Shown one piece after another: positions 1 to 5,399 of a stretch of 5,407 bases of DNA (position 1 is the stretch's first letter; every line of letters begins with the position of its first letter). The stretch is taken from assembly GCA_021787655.1 (NCBI GenBank), contig JAJYLM010000144.1, positions 1 to 5,407 of the forward strand. The letters run 5' to 3'. The position numbers and the translations under genes were made by a program. Origin of the DNA: a bacterium. GTDB lineage: Bacteria; JAMCPX01. The notes under the pieces are model-generated. The model was not told the DNA's origin, made no database searches, and was given only the letters and a program-made list of their open reading frames with translations.

Positions 1-542
1 TCCTCGGATTCTTCTACGCCGGTACCTACCTGGGCGCAAAGCGGATACTGTCGGTTGGTGCAAGCTACGACGAGGAACCGAGTGCCATATCCGATGACCC
101 GGCAAATGTAAACTTTACCAAGGTCGGTAATTACAGCGCCTATGACGTCGATGTGTTTCTCGATTATCCTCTCGCGTGGCCGTCCATCGACAGCGGTGTC
201 CTGACGGTCCAGGCAGCGTTCCTGAATTACAACTATGACAAGCTCAATTACAACGACGGGTCTGCGTGGTATGCGGAACTCGGGTACCTGCTTCCCTGGG
301 TCGTGGGATGGGGAAGGCTCGAGCCTGTTATCAAGATCGACAGCTTTGCAAGCTCCCAGACGCCGTCTGACGGAACCTACCTGAATTTTACCCGGTTCCA
401 CGTCGGGGTGAATTACTGGATAAAAGCGCACGAGGCGAGTATCAAGGCAGAGTATCTCGTGGACAGCGAAAACGGCAAGATCGCCGGCGTGAATGCGCAG
501 GGCCAGGACGCGGCCACCGTGCAATTTCAGATTTTGCTATAG
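1..542 (+). CDS. Porin-like outer-membrane beta-barrel protein, C-terminal part (5' end outside window)
   Basis: The reading frame is open from the left edge (first full codon at position 3) through a TAG stop at 540-542, giving 179 residues, so the start lies outside the window. The GTG at 153 is internal: the same frame continues upstream with equally protein-like sequence (LGFFYAGTYLGAKRILSVGA). The protein shows alternating aromatic/hydrophobic and polar residues broken by short Asn/Asp/Gly turns, for example FHVGVNYWIKAHEASIKAEY, as expected for transmembrane beta-strands. The pattern near the end (GVNYW... then IKAEYLVDS... then a final ATVQFQILL strand) resembles phosphate-selective porin O/P-type proteins. 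By family it would form a channel in the outer membrane; the substrate cannot be told. The last residue is Leu, not the Phe usual for BAM-recognised barrels, although aromatic Phe sits four from the end. A general porin or other barrel family is the alternative. Confidence 0.65.
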   Translation, partial: LGFFYAGTYLGAKRILSVGASYDEEPSAISDDPANVNFTKVGNYSAYDVDVFLDYPLAWPSIDSGVLTVQAAFLNYNYDKLNYNDGSAWYAELGYLLPWVVGWGRLEPVIKIDSFASSQTPSDGTYLNFTRFHVGVNYWIKAHEASIKAEYLVDSENGKIAGVNAQGQDAATVQFQILL

Positions 543-573
543 TCTGCAGGGGTAGTGATAACCGTATGTTCAG

Positions 574-606
574 AAGGGCGGGCGTACGCCCGCCCTTTCA
601 TTTTTC
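574..606 (+). terminator. Rho-independent terminator after the porin gene, possibly bidirectional
   Basis: A perfect 24-nt palindrome (574-597, arms of 12 nt, core GGGCGGGCG/CGCCCGCCC) begins 32 bp after the porin stop. It is followed on the + strand by TCATTTTTC (598-606), an interrupted T-tract. On the minus strand only three or four T follow the stem, so termination of the opposing fabH transcript here would be weaker. It is the only strong hairpin between the two convergent genes and may serve both. Confidence 0.85.
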
Positions 607-645
607 TCCCGTGCGTCCGGCATCAGACGGGCGGGGTGACCGGAA

Positions 646-1617
646 TCACCATTTGACCAGGCTCGCCCCCCAGGTAAGTCCGCTGCCAAAAGACGCAAAA
701 AGGACAAGATCATTGTTCCTTATTCTTTTCCCTGCAACGGCCTCGTGCAGTGCAATGGGTATGGATGCCGCCGATGTATTCCCATAGTTCTCAATATTCA
801 CGAATATCTTTTCCATCGGATACTTCAATTTTTCTGCGAGCGCACCGATGATCCGTGTGTTTGCCTGATGGGGGATGATAAAATCGATGTCACGGAGAGA
901 AACACGGGTCTGCTTCAGCAGGTCAAGGATGGCCTGCTCGAGTCCCCTGACAGCGACCCTGAAGGTGTCATGTCCCTTCATGATCATATAGTAGTCCGAT
1001 GGAGCAGCAGCATACGACGGTATCCTTGAACCCCCTCCGGGAACATGGATGTAATCCCATTTGGTGCCGTCAGCATACAATCTCGAACCAATGACTCCTT
1101 TCTTTTCCCTGGTCGCCTGCAGGACGACTGCGCCTGCACCGTCCCCGAAGATGATACAGGTCGTACGGTCGCTGTAATCCGTGAACTTTGTGATGGTATC
1201 GACCCCGATAAGCAGTATGCTTTTATACGCACCCGAACGTATGAATGCATCGGCAGTAGCCAATCCATAGATGAATCCGCTGCACACGGCATTGAGGTCG
1301 AATGCTGGAACATTCCGGATGCCCAGCCTTCCCTGAACAAGGCACCCCGTGGATGGCAGGAGCATGTCCGGAGTGGCGGTTGCGATCAAGACCAGATCGA
1401 TCCGATCGGGTTTCAGCCCTGCATTCTTCAGAGCATGCTTTGCAGCGTTGTACGCCAAATCCGAGGAAGCCTCGTTGTCCGTTGTCCGTCTGCGCTCTCT
1501 GATACCCGTTCTCGAAACGATCCATTCATCGGATGTGACCACCATTTTTTCAAGTGCCTCGTTATTCAGAACACCCGGGGGAAGGAAGGCACCGGTACCA
1601 ATTATCTTTGCTCGCAC
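646..1617 (-). CDS. fabH: Beta-ketoacyl-[ACP] synthase III (FabH)
   Basis: This cytoplasmic enzyme condenses an acyl-CoA starter (usually acetyl-CoA) with malonyl-ACP, the first condensation of type II fatty-acid synthesis. The protein has 323 residues, close to the usual FabH length of about 317-330. The whole catalytic triad is visible: Cys112 in NAVCSGFIYGL, His250 in IIPHQAN and Asn280 in NYGNTSAAS. The N-terminal SDEWIVSRTGIRER and the C-terminal LFASFGSGLTWGA signatures are also present. The start is GTG at 1617, preceded by AAGGAG (1624-1629) with a 6-nt spacer. It follows the permease gene by 24 bp on the same strand and is probably co-transcribed with it. It is not next to plsX, fabD, fabG or acpP as in many genomes, so it could be a second FabH copy or one with a different starter preference. 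The sequence alone does not settle this. No residue loss is seen and it should be active. Confidence 0.96.
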   Translation of the reverse strand: MRAKIIGTGAFLPPGVLNNEALEKMVVTSDEWIVSRTGIRERRRTTDNEASSDLAYNAAKHALKNAGLKPDRIDLVLIATATPDMLLPSTGCLVQGRLGIRNVPAFDLNAVCSGFIYGLATADAFIRSGAYKSILLIGVDTITKFTDYSDRTTCIIFGDGAGAVVLQATREKKGVIGSRLYADGTKWDYIHVPGGGSRIPSYAAAPSDYYMIMKGHDTFRVAVRGLEQAILDLLKQTRVSLRDIDFIIPHQANTRIIGALAEKLKYPMEKIFVNIENYGNTSAASIPIALHEAVAGKRIRNNDLVLFASFGSGLTWGASLVKW

Positions 1618-1630
1618 GTTGATCTCCTTT
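1618..1630 (-). promoter_or_regulatory. Ribosome binding site fixing the GTG start of fabH
   Basis: Reading the minus strand, AAAGGAG followed by ATCAAC leads into the GTG at 1617-1615. The site lies entirely in the 24-bp gap after the permease stop codon. It supports GTG as the true start and independent ribosome entry for fabH within a shared transcript. Confidence 0.8.
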
Positions 1631-1641
1631 TTCGGTGAAGA

Positions 1642-2979
1642 TTACAGGTATATAAATCTCAGCAGGATAAAGAATGCTATTCCATACACGAGCCAGTGTA
1701 CGCTCCTGCCCTTTCCGCTGAGGAGCTTGATGACCGGAAAGGAAAGAAAACCGATCGCAAGACCGTTCGATATGCTGTAGGTGAGGGGCATGGTCGTGAT
1801 CGTGAGGAAGGCAGGCAATGCTTCCGATGGGTCCGACCATGAGATGTCGGTGATCGTCGACATCATCAGACTTCCCACGATGATAAGTGCCGGTGCTGTC
1901 ACCGGGTACAGGTATGTGCCGTTGACCAGGCAGCCCTGTCCCAGCCCCTGCGCAAGGGGTGTAAAGAATGCAGCGAGCAGAAAAAACAATGCGGTAAAGA
2001 CACTGGTAAGGCCTGTCCTTCCGCCGGCAGCTGTCCCGGAAGCACTCTCGATGTACGCCGTGACAGAAGATGTGCCAAGCACTGCACCAAAGGTCGATCC
2101 TATGGCATCGACGAACAATGCCTTCTTCAGCCCGGGCACCTGTCCTGATTGCATGATACCTGCCTGCTTCGTAACACCGACGAGGGTGCCGATTGCGTCG
2201 AAGAGCGAGAAAAACAGGAGCGTAAATACCGGGCCTATGGAGTTCATCGTCAGCGCTGCCCTCACGTCCAACTTGCCGAAGGTGGCGCCCAGGTTTGGCA
2301 GGGTCAGGATGCCGCGGGAAAAATCGAAGTGCACGATACCCGCAGCATAGCCGATGCATCCGGACACGATGATACCGATGAGGATCGATCCTTTTACGTT
2401 CATGGACATGAGTGCTGCAATGATGATGATGCCGGTGATCGCTATCAGCGTGGGCGGCGATTTGAGGCTGCCCAGTGCCACGGACGTTTCGGGGTTTGAT
2501 ACGACAATGCCCGCGTCCTTCAGTCCGATGAATGCTATGAACAGGCCTATACCGACAACCGTGGCGTATTTAATCGTATCGGGGATTGCATTGAATATGA
2601 GTTCGCGGACCCCCCAGAATGTCAGCAGGATGAAGATCACGCTCGAGAGAAATACGATGCCGAGGGCAGTCTGCCAGTTCACGCCCATGGCGCCGCAGAT
2701 CGTGAAAGAAAACAGTGCATTCATTCCCATACCGGGTGCAAGCGCTATGGGATAATTGGCAATCAGCCCCATGAGGAGGGTCGCGAGCGCAGAGCTGATT
2801 GCCGTGGCAGCCATGACAGCACCGAAGTTCATGCCTGCACCGTGCGGCACGCCGACCGACAGGATGGCAGGGTTGACCAGGATAATGTAGGCCATGGTCA
2901 TGAACGTGGTGGTACCTGCGATAAATTCTGTTTTAATGTCCGTGTTGCGGTCTTTTAATCCGAACATCTTTTCCAGCAT
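1642..2979 (-). CDS. NCS2-family purine nucleobase permease (AzgA/PbuG-like)
   Basis: This inner-membrane symporter most likely imports adenine, guanine and/or hypoxanthine for purine salvage. It belongs to the AzgA-like branch of NCS2 (the group of PbuG, AdeP, GhxP). The 445-residue length fits the branch. Many hydrophobic segments are seen along the chain, consistent with the 14 helices of this fold. Branch-typical motifs appear in order: TEFIAGTTTFMTMAYIILVN (residues 17-36), ALAPGMGMNALFSF (79-92), FFSLFDAIGTLVGVT (256-270, with Asp261), and GTSSVTAYIESASGTAAGGR (302-321, with Glu311). The Asp and Glu sit where the family carries substrate-binding acidic residues. The ATG at 2979 is supported by the usual family N-terminus (MLEKMFGLKDR). 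Its Shine-Dalgarno is modest (AAAGGG, only 3 nt from ATG). It probably heads an operon with fabH. The exact base specificity cannot be read from the sequence. Confidence 0.93.
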   Translation of the reverse strand: MLEKMFGLKDRNTDIKTEFIAGTTTFMTMAYIILVNPAILSVGVPHGAGMNFGAVMAATAISSALATLLMGLIANYPIALAPGMGMNALFSFTICGAMGVNWQTALGIVFLSSVIFILLTFWGVRELIFNAIPDTIKYATVVGIGLFIAFIGLKDAGIVVSNPETSVALGSLKSPPTLIAITGIIIIAALMSMNVKGSILIGIIVSGCIGYAAGIVHFDFSRGILTLPNLGATFGKLDVRAALTMNSIGPVFTLLFFSLFDAIGTLVGVTKQAGIMQSGQVPGLKKALFVDAIGSTFGAVLGTSSVTAYIESASGTAAGGRTGLTSVFTALFFLLAAFFTPLAQGLGQGCLVNGTYLYPVTAPALIIVGSLMMSTITDISWSDPSEALPAFLTITTMPLTYSISNGLAIGFLSFPVIKLLSGKGRSVHWLVYGIAFFILLRFIYL

Positions 2980-3058
2980 ACACCCTTTATACTCTCTTCA
3001 GCAGACAAGACAAATAGTTTTAACGGCGTTTTTCGAATGCCCTGAACTCCCTGCTTGC

Positions 3059-3074
3059 TGTGATCACGATCACG
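3059..3074. promoter_or_regulatory. CRP-like operator dyad
   Basis: The 16-mer TGTGATCACGATCACG matches the E. coli CRP consensus core (TGTGATCTAGATCACA) at 13 of 16 positions, including both GTGA/TCAC half-sites at the right spacing. It lies 80-95 bp upstream of the permease ATG and about 190 bp upstream of the predicted receiver transcription start. A CRP/FNR-superfamily regulator acting on the permease/fabH unit is the natural inference. The regulator itself is not in the window. Confidence 0.5.
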
Positions 3075-3090
3075 GTTTTTCCGAATGTCG

Positions 3091-3114
3091 CGGAGGTCAG
3101 AATTCTGTCATCCG
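3091..3114. repeat. 24-nt imperfect dyad, candidate enhancer/operator site
   Basis: The segment has ten of twelve symmetric positions matching around 3102/3103, with the perfect core CAGAATTCTG (3098-3107) and outer arms CGGA/TCCG. It is centred about 155 bp upstream of the predicted sigma-54 transcription start, a plausible distance for an enhancer-binding activator. It could equally serve the permease on the other side. Confidence 0.35.
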
Positions 3115-3142
3115 GTGTACGAGGTTGCGAGTGCAGTGCATT

Positions 3143-3156
3143 TTTTTCATGAAAAA
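3143..3156. repeat. Perfect 14-nt AT-rich palindrome TTTTTCATGAAAAA
   Basis: The two 7-nt arms are exact. It is centred about 108 bp upstream of the predicted sigma-54 start, within the usual range for activator sites. Such A/T palindromes also arise easily by chance or reflect DNA bending, so the functional call is weak. Confidence 0.25.
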
Positions 3157-3230
3157 CGTACAAGATATGTTCCTTCGCAGTGATGAGAATTAAGAATACC
3201 GTAATTTCAAGCTGTTAAATACGAATATCT

Positions 3231-3247
3231 CTGGCATATATTTTGCA
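3231..3247 (+). promoter_or_regulatory. Sigma-54 (RpoN) -24/-12 promoter for the receiver gene
   Basis: CTGGCATATATTTTGCA matches the sigma-54 consensus YTGGCACGRNNNTTGCW at the essential GG (-24) and GC (-12) with the exact 12-bp offset, and at all of TGGCA and TTGCA. The mismatches fall at the less conserved CGR. Transcription would start near 3258, giving a leader of about 130 nt before the receiver ATG. Sigma-54 promoters need an ATP-dependent enhancer-binding activator, so expression is probably tightly signal-dependent. Confidence 0.75.
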
Positions 3248-3306
3248 CATATATTCAGTATGAAAAGATACAGGACAACATCTACATTTATACAGTGGAT
3301 AGTTCG

Positions 3307-3382
3307 CTCCCTTTGTCACGGGCCCCGGTCAGGCAACTGGTTTATTGACCGTGATCCCAACCGACCGGATCACAGAAAGGAG
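3307..3382 (+). ncRNA. Candidate structured 5' leader covering the ribosome binding site
   Basis: CTCCCTTT (3307-3314) can pair, with one bulged C, to AAAGGAG (3376-3382), which is the receiver gene's Shine-Dalgarno. Inside this closing stem sit two hairpins: CGGTCA/TGACCG (3326-3331 with 3346-3351, 14-nt loop) and GTGATCC/GGATCAC (3351-3357 with 3367-3373, 9-nt loop); they share only base 3351. Competing pairings exist: TCACGG/CCGTGA (3316-3321 with 3349-3354) and CCGGTC/GACCGG (3325-3330 with 3363-3368). The layout resembles a leader that switches ribosome access. It matches no riboswitch class I know, and no folding energy was computed. A DNA operator role for the second dyad is an alternative. 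Confidence 0.35.
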
Positions 3383-3390
3383 AAGGTACC

Positions 3391-3798
3391 ATGAAAAAGG
3401 TTATCATAGTTGACGATGAGATCTATTTTGCAAAAAATGTTGCGAATGCCCTGCAGCAGATGAATGCAGAATGGCAGGTCACGGCTGTCAAGGACAATGA
3501 TGACGTGTTGAGAGAATTGGAAAATTCTCATGTTGATATCGTGGTTACCGATATAAAGCTGCCGTCCATGAACGGTGTTAAACTTGCAGAGACCATAAAA
3601 GCCAGATGGCCGGATGTTGCTCTTATTATGATGACAGCCTCAGGTACAGAAGAGATCGTAAAACTCGCATTCAATACAGGGGCGCTGTTTTATATCGAGA
3701 AACCGTTCAGGATCGAAAACCTCGGCAACATGATAACGATGGCAGGATTGAAAAAGATTAAAAAGACCGTGCTCAAACAACAGCAGCCAGCACTATAA
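3391..3798 (+). CDS. Stand-alone CheY-like response regulator receiver protein
   Basis: The 135-residue protein is a single receiver domain with nothing else but a short basic tail. All phosphotransfer residues are present: the acidic pair Asp8/Asp9 in IIVDDE, the phospho-acceptor Asp54 in IVVTDIKLP, Thr82 in MMTASG, and Lys104 in YIEKPF with Tyr101 as the likely switch aromatic. It should be phosphorylated by a histidine kinase and act in the cytoplasm through protein contacts, because no DNA-binding or enzymatic output domain follows. The tail (about residues 119-135) is Lys/Gln-rich. The ATG at 3391 has a good AAGGAG (3377-3382) with an 8-nt spacer. No kinase or partner gene is adjacent. 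Expression is predicted from the sigma-54 promoter at 3231-3247. The YIEKPF and MTASG wording is closer to receivers of NtrC-type or hybrid systems than to flagellar CheY, so a chemotaxis role is not assumed. Confidence 0.93.
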   Translation: MKKVIIVDDEIYFAKNVANALQQMNAEWQVTAVKDNDDVLRELENSHVDIVVTDIKLPSMNGVKLAETIKARWPDVALIMMTASGTEEIVKLAFNTGALFYIEKPFRIENLGNMITMAGLKKIKKTVLKQQQPAL

Positions 3799-3860
3799 AA
3801 CCTTTGTCTGAGATATGAATTAAAGCTTGGACTTTATCTAAGGCATTAACATGAGCAGAA

Positions 3861-3883
3861 CTCCCCTGTCCTGTACGGTGGAG
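3861..3883. repeat. Hairpin-forming inverted repeat after the receiver gene
   Basis: Arms of 9 nt (CTCCCCTGT and ACGGTGGAG) around a 5-nt loop form eight pairs, one of them a G-T wobble, with one mismatch. No T-tract follows on either strand, so it is not a standard intrinsic terminator. It may stabilise the receiver mRNA end or be incidental. Confidence 0.25.
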
Positions 3884-3890
3884 TCAACAA

Positions 3891-3918
3891 ATAAAAAAAG
3901 GCGGGCTCAAAGCCCGCC
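3891..3918 (-). terminator. Rho-independent terminator of the lipoprotein gene
   Basis: On the minus strand an 8-bp GC stem (GGCGGGCT/AGCCCGCC, loop of 3 nt, 3900-3918) is followed directly by seven T and an A/T (3899-3891). It begins 38 bp after the lipoprotein stop. In the + direction no T-tract follows, so it would stop the receiver transcript only weakly. Confidence 0.92.
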
Positions 3919-3956
3919 ACTTCAGAAAAACACGTTCACCTTGCATGTACCAATAC

Positions 3957-5321
3957 CTATGGATTCATGTCCAGCCACAACCCTATGGGTGAAGTAAAAG
4001 CTGTGTTGGCCCCGCTTATCGTCCTGCTGGGTGCAACATTGCCATTGATTGCGTTCGCACCGTCAAATACCAGTACAGACGGTCCACCACTATTGCTGAC
4101 GTACAACCTGTTATTGGATGAATCTAACCAGATAGTCCACGGTACTTTCAACGTAGTAGCGGACCCGGAAATTATTCTTGAAGGCGCTATGTTCCCGTTT
4201 ACCGTGCTTGCGTTGTCGAAAACATCCACAGCACCCTTTGAATAATCCGTTACGTATAACTGGTCTGAAGAATCATCCAGCCATAACGCAATTGGATCTA
4301 CGAACGTCGTGTTGCTTCCTGATATAATCCTCGACGGTGCAATGTTCCCGTTCAGTGTACTTGCGTTGTCGAAAATATCTATCGAAGCATCGTTAAAGTT
4401 CGCCACATAAAGCTCATCGGACGTTGAATCGTACCAGATTCCAATTGGACTCTGCAGCGTCGTGTTGCTTCCGGAAATCGTCCTTGATGGCGCAACATTT
4501 CCACTGAGTGTACTCACATCGGCGAAAGCCTCGATAGAATTGGCAGACTGATTGGTGACATAGAGTGTATCGGATGCCGAATCATACCAGATACCCGAAG
4601 GGCCACTGAGGCCGGTACTTGCTCCGACTATTGTCCTTGACGGTGCGATATTGCCATTCGCTGTGCCTGCATTTTCAAATATTTCTATGCTGTTTGCACC
4701 AAGATTTACCACATACAGCCTGTCTGACGCTTTATCGAGCCAGATGCCTTCCGGTCCGAAAAGAAGTGTAGCAGCGCCTGAAATGTTCCTGTCCGGGAAT
4801 ATGTTCCCTTGTGCAGAACCGGCTGTGTTGAATACCAGAATCGCACCTGCACCAAAATCCGAAATGTAAAGATTCATCGGCGTCGATGACCCTCCTGCCG
4901 TGAACGACCATGTGTAGGCTGCCGGAAGCGGATTGCCCGAGGAATCCTTGATACCGGTCGAAATGGACGCTGTGTAATAGCCGAATTGGGCTAAAGGTAC
5001 GTTCGGGTCAAAGAACGCTGTCTGAGAACCTGCATTGTACGATATGGTGCCTGTAACAGTGATGCCGCTTGTCGATACCGAAAATGTCGATGCATTGATC
5101 GTTGATGAATCCATAGGCTTTGCAAACCCTACCTTTATGACAGAATCGGTGTATACATCGTTTGCTCCTTGAACAGGCAGTACCCATGATACCGTAGGAT
5201 CCGTAGGACCCTGTGGACCTGTCGCGCCTATTGCGCCATTTTTACCGTTTGAACCTGTACAGCCAGCCATGAAAACCATGGCCAGCACGAACATGAAACC
5301 TGCTTTCCTTATCATCTTCAT
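3957..5321 (-). CDS. Lipoprotein with collagen-like stretch, Big_5 Ig-like domain and six-repeat beta-propeller
   Basis: The protein has 454 residues from the ATG at 5321, chosen because AAGGAGGT stands just upstream; an in-frame ATG at 5360 lacks such a site and would spoil the signal peptide. Residues 1-20 form a lipoprotein signal (MKMIRKAG, hydrophobic run, FMAG) with lipidated Cys21. Residues 23-40 are six Gly-X-Y triplets (GKNGAIGATGPQGPT), a collagen-like spacer. Residues 41 to about 143 match Big_5-type Ig-like domains (FAKPMDSSTINASTFSV, GIKDSSGNPLPAAYTWSF). Residues 151-454 are six repeats of 51 residues, each LYV.N...SI.IFDNA....GN.APSR.ISG..T....P.GIWLD..SD, an NHL/YncE-like propeller pattern. 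The last repeat is short by two and ends at its GLWLD strand, as expected if N- and C-termini close the ring. It is probably a surface or periplasmic binding/adhesion protein. No catalytic residues are recognised; ligand and partner are unknown. Confidence 0.85.
   Translation of the reverse strand: MKMIRKAGFMFVLAMVFMAGCTGSNGKNGAIGATGPQGPTDPTVSWVLPVQGANDVYTDSVIKVGFAKPMDSSTINASTFSVSTSGITVTGTISYNAGSQTAFFDPNVPLAQFGYYTASISTGIKDSSGNPLPAAYTWSFTAGGSSTPMNLYISDFGAGAILVFNTAGSAQGNIFPDRNISGAATLLFGPEGIWLDKASDRLYVVNLGANSIEIFENAGTANGNIAPSRTIVGASTGLSGPSGIWYDSASDTLYVTNQSANSIEAFADVSTLSGNVAPSRTISGSNTTLQSPIGIWYDSTSDELYVANFNDASIDIFDNASTLNGNIAPSRIISGSNTTFVDPIALWLDDSSDQLYVTDYSKGAVDVFDNASTVNGNIAPSRIISGSATTLKVPWTIWLDSSNNRLYVSNSGGPSVLVFDGANAINGNVAPSRTISGANTAFTSPIGLWLDMNP
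3960..4871 (-). repeat. Six tandem 51-residue (153-bp) propeller repeats in the lipoprotein gene
   Basis: Repeats begin at residues 151, 202, 253, 304, 355 and 406. Five are exactly 51 residues and the last has 49. Core motifs GN.APSR and GIW.D recur in register; repeat 1 is the most diverged (GNIFPDRNISG in place of GNIAPSR). Repeats 4 and 5 share FDNAST.NGNIAPSRIISGS. At DNA level they are clearly diverged, so they are old duplications rather than recent slippage. Confidence 0.9.
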
Positions 5322-5333
5322 GTTGACCTCCTT
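5322..5333 (-). promoter_or_regulatory. Strong ribosome binding site fixing the lipoprotein start
   Basis: Minus-strand AAGGAGGT (5333-5326) followed by CAAC leads into the ATG at 5321-5319. This near-perfect Shine-Dalgarno overrides the upstream in-frame ATG at 5360. Confidence 0.9.
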
Positions 5334-5341
5334 TTCATTTA

Positions 5342-5399
5342 AAATACAATGTATTTGCAACTAATTAATAATATTACATAGTTACAGTGTAATGTATTT
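5342..5399 (-). promoter_or_regulatory. AT-rich upstream region of the lipoprotein gene with operator-like palindromes
   Basis: Two perfect odd-length palindromes lie here: AAATACAATGTATTT (5342-5356) and TTACAGTGTAA (5382-5392). The second is nested in a wider ATTACA/TGTAAT pair (5373-5378, 5388-5393). AATGTATTT also recurs directly (5348-5356 and 5391-5399), 43 bp apart or about four helical turns. This is the expected promoter position for the lipoprotein. The sequence is so A/T-rich that I cannot choose one -35/-10 pair. A repressor binding both sites is a reasonable inference. Confidence 0.4.

Larger units (their letters stand above)
2980..3390. other. 411-bp divergent intergenic regulatory region
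   Basis: This gap separates the permease/fabH unit (leftward) from the receiver gene (rightward). No convincing long gene lies in it: a 99-codon frame (2894-3193, +) runs antisense into the permease start and has no visible ribosome binding site. The right part holds a sigma-54 promoter and a foldable leader. The left and middle parts hold three dyads. I found no convincing sigma-70 promoter for the permease on the minus strand. A TTGTCT/TATAAA pair 16 bp apart exists (about 2985-3012) but would start transcription almost at the ATG and overlaps the ribosome binding site. Confidence 0.7.

Noticed and set aside
566..787. 73-codon + strand frame after the porin
   Set aside because: It starts just before the terminator hairpin, reads through it and runs antisense into fabH.
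1045..1638. Long open frame on the + strand opposite fabH
   Set aside because: It is wholly antisense to a gene with an intact FabH catalytic triad, its translation resembles no protein family, and it has no plausible ribosome binding site.
1562..2359. 265-codon minus-strand frame overlapping the permease and fabH
   Set aside because: It is an alternate frame of the permease and of the start of fabH, rich in Cys, His and Arg as expected of an out-of-frame reading, while the real frames carry clear family motifs.
2894..3193. 99-codon + strand frame across the permease start and intergenic region
   Set aside because: It begins antisense inside the permease gene, lacks a ribosome binding site and covers the CRP-like site and dyads; the composition does not look protein-like.
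3307..3382. Known riboswitch such as cyclic-di-GMP (GEMM) or cobalamin in the receiver leader
   Set aside because: The GEMM core with its GNRA tetraloop and conserved GACGCAAAGCC-type segment is absent, and the cobalamin box is matched only loosely by GGTCAGGCAACTGG. I therefore call it only an unclassified candidate.
3960..4871. CRISPR or satellite-type DNA array in the lipoprotein gene
   Set aside because: The periodicity is at protein level (51 residues) with diverged DNA and an uninterrupted reading frame; there are no short identical repeats with unique spacers.
5322..5360. Upstream ATG at 5360 as the lipoprotein start
   Set aside because: It would put 13 polar/charged residues before the signal peptide and has no Shine-Dalgarno, whereas AAGGAGGT directly precedes the ATG at 5321.
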